Shown here one piece after another: positions 60,121 through 64,000 of a DNA stretch of 64,000 bases. Source of the stretch: Acidobacteriota bacterium. GTDB lineage: Bacteria > Acidobacteriota > Vicinamibacteria > Vicinamibacterales > UBA2999. The notes below the pieces were generated by a model. It searched no databases. It saw only the letters and a list, made by a program, of their open reading frames with translations, and had not been told where the DNA came from. Position 1 is the stretch's first letter. Each line of letters starts with the position of its first letter. Both the position numbers and the translations under genes were made by a program. Location of the stretch: positions 30,479 to 94,478 of the forward strand of contig CAUJDN010000045.1 of NCBI GenBank assembly GCA_963169195.1, in the 5' to 3' direction.

Positions 60121-63100
60121 GCGCGCTCGGCCTCCGCGACTTCGTCCTCGATCTCATCTTCGAGCGTCAGCGTGCCCTGTCCAACGGGCGATGTCGCGCG
60201 CTCGAACGCCGGTGCGTTGTCGATGCTCGGATCGCGTTGGTCCATCACGAAGTTCACGTTCGGCTCGACTTCTCGCATTGAGGTCGGGCACGTCCAGATC
60301 GTCCACTCCTCGGCCGACGGCTCCTCGAGCAATGGCATGGCATTCGCGCCGCTCACCTGGCGGTACGCGAGCGGCGCACCCTGTCGACTCTGCTCGACTT
60401 TCAGGCGATCGAGGCGCGTCTGGAGCATTTGACGCACAAGGTCTCCACGCGTTGGATCGCCGGACACATCTTCGGCGCGCCGTGCGAGGTCGGCGGCAAT
60501 GCTGTCAAACAGTGCGTCTGACGCATCGACGATCTGCGCGGCACGATTGGGATTCCAAGGCAGTCGCTCCTGTCGAGCGAGGCTGATTAGAAGCCCGGTC
60601 AGGCCCCGGTCGAGCGCGCGGGCAGCAAAGGGCGTAACCGACAACCCCTCGACGTGACGGTAGAACGTCGCGTGGTATTGCTCGAACCCCTCGTAGTGCG
60701 AGAGATCGCGCGGTCGGGCCCAGTTGTAGATCGTGACGACGAGGCCAGGACCGCGTGAGTCGCGACCGACACGGCTGGTGGCCTGGATGTACTCGGCCGT
60801 GGCCTTGGGCTGGCCGACCGCCACCAGGAGCCCGAGCCGAGGCACGTCCACGCCGACCGAGATCATGTTCGTGGCGAGCAGGACGTCGATGGGCCGCAGG
60901 CCGGTCTTTGGCGCGTCCGGATCGTGAGTCACGGCGAGCTGATCGAGGATGTCCGGGATATCGCCAGACCCGATGCGGCTGGTCAGTTCCCGCAGCAACG
61001 GCCGCCTGCGACGCGACAGTCCCTTGCGATCCGTCCGACGCAACCGGTTCGAGACATCGTCGTCGACGATGCGCCGTGCGCCGCCAAGCTCACGCAGCGC
61101 ATTGAAGTACCCGACCATCGTCATCCATGGATCGGAGGCTTTGCCGTACTTGTCGAACAGTGTCTGCGCAGCGGCCAGCACCGTGGTGAATACCCGCGCC
61201 TCGACCGACTTCAGCCGCACTCCCGGCGCGCAGACACCGATGTACAGACGTCCAGGCACATCGGATGTCGACCGCTGCCGCGCAAAGAACGAGTCGCCGG
61301 CGTCCAACACCTGCGGTGGGAACACGCTGAGCTTCCGCCAGAACAGGGCGTAGACCTGTTGCTCACCGCGCCGAATCGTCGCCGTCGACGCCACTACCTT
61401 CGGGCGGACTGTCTGGCCGTCTAGTGTCCACGATGCCAGCGTGTCGATGGCTGACTCGTAGAGTCCGACCATTGTGCCAAGTGGCCCCGAGATGAGGTGC
61501 AGCTCGTCTTGGATGATGAGATCCGGTGGGCGCAGCGGCGCACACGCCACGGTCTTCGCCGCGGGCAGATTGCCCGTCTTGTTGTGCGAGTCACGCTCTT
61601 CGCGCCCGGACACCTTGTCGAGATCCGGCGTTCGGTAGCCGTGACGCGTACACTTCCGCTCGACGCGACCGAACAGGGTGTGCAGCGGTCCCTGCCACGG
61701 CAGTTGCGCGAACTTGTCCACTGTGGCGATGACGAGCGACGGGAGCAACCGGTAGATCTCTTCATCGACCGTGACGACGGGGAGTCCTTCGTCCGGACTC
61801 TTCTTGCCCGAGAAGTCGCACTCGCCGAACTCGTCACCGCAGAAGACGAGCGTGCGCCAGCGATCGGAGTCACTGCGCGGGCTCAGCCTCTGATGTCCGC
61901 ACCACGGACACGCCGTGATCTGCACGGGGTTGGGCGCGCGCCCGGACCGGGCGCCTCCGACGCCGAACAGTTCGTCGAGCGCCTTCTTGGCGATCGACGA
62001 GTAGTTGGGTGTCACGGCCCCGCCCACCCACATGCCGATGCGGAACGGTGTCTGGCCCCAGCGGGCATCGCCAGCCGCCACACGGTCGCGACGAATCACC
62101 TCGCACGCGCAAATGAGAGCGGTCGCACGTTGAAACTGCTGCGCGGTCAACAGTCGCAGCGTGTAGCGCATCAGCACGCCGAGGCCGTCCCCACCATCGT
62201 GGCCGCCGACCACACCTTGCAGCCTGCGGATCGCCAGCGTGAACGCAGTCAACCCGAGGTAGGCCTCGGTTTTGCCGCCGCCGGTCGGAAAGAACAGGAG
62301 ATCGACGAGTCCCTGCTCTGGGCTTCGCTCTGAATGAAGTGGATCGACGAGCGACGGGACGTTCAACAGAACGAACGCGAGCTGGAACGGACGCCATGAC
62401 CGTTGAGCAGGGATGTCGGCTGCCGTCAGCAGGTCCGCGATGGGCGCCTCGGCAGCTCCGCGCCGTGCCGCGGCGGCAACTGTGTGTACGCGCTGCTGCC
62501 ACATTGCCCGATTGGCGAAGCGGAACGCCTCTGCGGCCGTTTCGTCAGTGGCCAATCGGTCTATGCCCGCGTGCAATCGCTTGGCAACATCGCGCGCGCG
62601 CCGAAGCGACTCCCGGGCTGTTGCCGCGATGGCGCCCAGGCGCTCCTTTGGGTCGTCGATACGTGTGGCCTGCCGATCCAGCCAGCCGTCGTACGCGGTA
62701 GCCAATGGGCGAATGACGTCCACGAGTTGAGCGGTCGGGAGTTCAGACAGCGTCTTCATGTCGAGCACGACGGGCGCAAGCCCAGGCTCTTCCTTCGCTG
62801 TCGGGGCTTCGACGCGTGGCACTTCGTACCGCGGCATCACGCGCGTCTTGATGCGCACGGCACGCGACGGGTCGCCCTCGGACGGCGTGGCTTGTACGGC
62901 CACGCCATGGCCAACGGCGAACTCCACCTCATGCCGGTACAGCAGATCGAGCTCTGGTTCGTCGCCGCGCGTATCCTGCGCTGGCAGTGCTTCGCGTCGG
63001 CCAACGAATACGGCGGAGCCGTCCACTGCCTCCACCTGCAGCTCCGGCTGGAACAGCCAGGCCTCGTCCTTGTTCACCTTCGGCGACGACTGCTCGTTGA

Positions 63101-63629
63101 CGAGGAACAGGCTGACGAGCCACGCGCCCTCGCGTCGTGCGGCGCGCCCATGCAGCCTCACACCGGGCGCCTCGTTGAGGTTGAGGTCCAGTGGGTCAAG
63201 AAGGCCCTGGCGAAGGGTGAGGGTGACCTCGCCTTGAACTGGCTCACGCTGCCACACCTTCTGTTCGTGGTCCGGATGTGCAGCCTTGCGGTAGCGTCCC
63301 CAGACCGCGGCGACGCGCAACTGCGTGACAGCCGGGTCCACCGCGAACGTCATCCCGAACGACGAGGCAAACAGCGCCGGCTTTGCCGCCGAGTCGTCGC
63401 CTTCCGCCTGGTCACCGAGCGCATCGTCGCCCACGACGGCCGCTCGGTCATGGCGGGCCGCGTCGTACGCAACCGTGCCCCGCGGCGCCAGCATCCCCGC
63501 GAGGTAGCGGACAGAAACTCGCTCGCGCGGATCGGGGAGCACCTCACGTTCGCCACCAGCCGGCCCCACCAGGTCGGCGACGATCAGATCGTGGAGCTCA
63601 CGGCGAAGCTCAACCGGGGTATTGGACAC
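60117..63629 (-). CDS. drmA: DrmA helicase of DISARM
   Basis: 1170 residues from GTG 63629. SF2 helicase motifs: Walker A PTGGGKTEAYLGL (residues 448-455), Q-motif region before it, DELH box (708-711) in LIIQDELHLISG, ASTATIRR (motif III), and NMISVGVDVPRLGLLVAVGQ with ATSRVGRD (motifs V/VI). A zinc ribbon ITACPWCGHQRLS lies within the helicase core. Together with drmB and drmC on one coupled transcript this is the DISARM core. The methyltransferase and drmD/drmE that define the class are not in the window. Confidence 0.95.
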   Translation of the reverse strand: MSNTPVELRRELHDLIVADLVGPAGGEREVLPDPRERVSVRYLAGMLAPRGTVAYDAARHDRAAVVGDDALGDQAEGDDSAAKPALFASSFGMTFAVDPAVTQLRVAAVWGRYRKAAHPDHEQKVWQREPVQGEVTLTLRQGLLDPLDLNLNEAPGVRLHGRAARREGAWLVSLFLVNEQSSPKVNKDEAWLFQPELQVEAVDGSAVFVGRREALPAQDTRGDEPELDLLYRHEVEFAVGHGVAVQATPSEGDPSRAVRIKTRVMPRYEVPRVEAPTAKEEPGLAPVVLDMKTLSELPTAQLVDVIRPLATAYDGWLDRQATRIDDPKERLGAIAATARESLRRARDVAKRLHAGIDRLATDETAAEAFRFANRAMWQQRVHTVAAAARRGAAEAPIADLLTAADIPAQRSWRPFQLAFVLLNVPSLVDPLHSERSPEQGLVDLLFFPTGGGKTEAYLGLTAFTLAIRRLQGVVGGHDGGDGLGVLMRYTLRLLTAQQFQRATALICACEVIRRDRVAAGDARWGQTPFRIGMWVGGAVTPNYSSIAKKALDELFGVGGARSGRAPNPVQITACPWCGHQRLSPRSDSDRWRTLVFCGDEFGECDFSGKKSPDEGLPVVTVDEEIYRLLPSLVIATVDKFAQLPWQGPLHTLFGRVERKCTRHGYRTPDLDKVSGREERDSHNKTGNLPAAKTVACAPLRPPDLIIQDELHLISGPLGTMVGLYESAIDTLASWTLDGQTVRPKVVASTATIRRGEQQVYALFWRKLSVFPPQVLDAGDSFFARQRSTSDVPGRLYIGVCAPGVRLKSVEARVFTTVLAAAQTLFDKYGKASDPWMTMVGYFNALRELGGARRIVDDDVSNRLRRTDRKGLSRRRRPLLRELTSRIGSGDIPDILDQLAVTHDPDAPKTGLRPIDVLLATNMISVGVDVPRLGLLVAVGQPKATAEYIQATSRVGRDSRGPGLVVTIYNWARPRDLSHYEGFEQYHATFYRHVEGLSVTPFAARALDRGLTGLLISLARQERLPWNPNRAAQIVDASDALFDSIAADLARRAEDVSGDPTRGDLVRQMLQTRLDRLKVEQSRQGAPLAYRQVSGANAMPLLEEPSAEEWTIWTCPTSMREVEPNVNFVMDQRDPSIDNAPAFERATSPVGQGTLTLEDEIEDEVAEAERA

Positions 63630-63795
63630 GTTGGACCTTGGTTTTAGCGCCAGAGGACTGTGACAGAAATCCTATACAAGTGACTGTTTATCAATATGTT
63701 ATGGATATATCAGCCTTCTGGAAAGTCCTGATTTGGACCATTTATGGACAATATTTGGATTCTGTCCAGATGTTTTGGGATCATGTCCATATCTC
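63630..63795 (-). promoter_or_regulatory. AT-rich drmA promoter with repeated TGGAC/GTCCA half-sites
   Basis: The gap is strikingly AT-rich compared with its flanks. Half-sites occur as TGGACC (63735), TGGACA (63745-63750), TGTCCA (63763-63768) and TGTCCA (63784-63789). TGGACA and TGTCCA form an inverted repeat spaced by 12 bp. This looks like an operator array for a dimeric regulator controlling DISARM. Confidence 0.5.
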
Positions 63796-64000
63796 TCATC
63801 GGCGACCCCGCTTGGCGCGCCCGGCACCCAGATCGTCGGCCGTTGGTACTGGTTCGTAGAACGCTCCCTTTCGTTCGCCCCGCATTGCCAACGCACCCTG
63901 CTTCACGAGTCGCTGGAGAACGGCTTTTGCCTGCTCAGACGATAGACGACACAGTTCGGCGACCTCCGAACGGGTCACGCGCCCGTGGCTTTGCGCGTAC
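63796..64000 (-). CDS. C-terminal winged-helix end of a gene cut by the window edge
   Basis: The complement frame is open to the window end and reads YAQSHGRVTRSEVAELCRLS then SEQAKAVLQRLVKQGALAMR, a winged-helix unit, and a basic tail ending GAGRAKRGRR. It is the 3' end of a larger minus-strand gene upstream of drmA. Such winged helices close many transcription regulators and ATP-binding (Schlafen-like) proteins. It could be the regulator of DISARM or a defence component; undecided. Confidence 0.55.
   Translation of the reverse strand, partial: YAQSHGRVTRSEVAELCRLSSEQAKAVLQRLVKQGALAMRGERKGAFYEPVPTADDLGAGRAKRGRR

Overview
The window is a stretch of GC-rich bacterial chromosome. By eye it is about two thirds G+C, with islands of lower GC. 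Paired M61 peptidases, a DUF5916 outer-membrane-type protein, a MASE1 hybrid kinase, an ArsA/CC-star pair and short tandem repeats at gene ends suggest an Acidobacteriota member, perhaps Vicinamibacteria. This is inference from gene content only; there is no rRNA or marker phylogeny here.

Layout. (1) 0-17.6 kb is chromosomal housekeeping and accessory genes: lyase fragment, penicillin-acylase-family hydrolase, DinB, ArsA ATPase with its CC-star partner, DUF5916 protein divergent from an AraC regulator, two M61 peptidases, a MASE1 hybrid histidine kinase and a large secreted protein. (2) 17.7-21.4 kb starts with tRNA-Ser(GCU) and an integrase C-terminal remnant. An unusual, translationally coupled cassette follows: MazG-like pyrophosphohydrolase, phosphoribosyltransferase-fusion protein and TrpF-like isomerase, with a small Rmf-like ORF in front. 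(3) 21.6-28.6 kb is the maintenance end of an integrative conjugative element (ICE): tyrosine integrase, excisionase-like protein, two SpoVG-like paralogues, a DUF932 protein, a RepB-type primase, and a 440-bp noncoding block rich in hairpins. (4) 28.7-31.6 kb is a two-gene short-Argonaute defence system (DUF4365-APAZ nuclease plus MID-PIWI Argonaute, SPARDA type). (5) 31.8-47.8 kb holds the conjugation machinery: TrbB/VirB11, the VirD4/TraG coupling protein, a possible oriT region, then trbF, trbL, two tandem trbJ copies, trbI, trbG, trbE, trbD and trbC. No recognisable relaxase is present. (6) 48-64 kb is a defence-rich region. It has an ECF sigma/ZAS anti-sigma pair, an EVE-like/DUF429 fusion, a HEPN (Rx4H) protein, an unknown gene, a coupled TPR-CHAT caspase-like protease and S41 protease, and the DISARM core genes drmC, drmB and drmA, preceded by an AT-rich, probably regulated promoter.

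Together the right 46 kb reads as a mobile element that carries or has accreted several anti-phage modules next to a tRNA gene. The DISARM methyltransferase and its class-defining gene are not in view and would lie beyond the right edge. The best candidates for something undescribed are the MazG/PRTase/TrpF cassette, the CHAT-S41 pair beside DISARM, and the EVE-like/DUF429 fusion.
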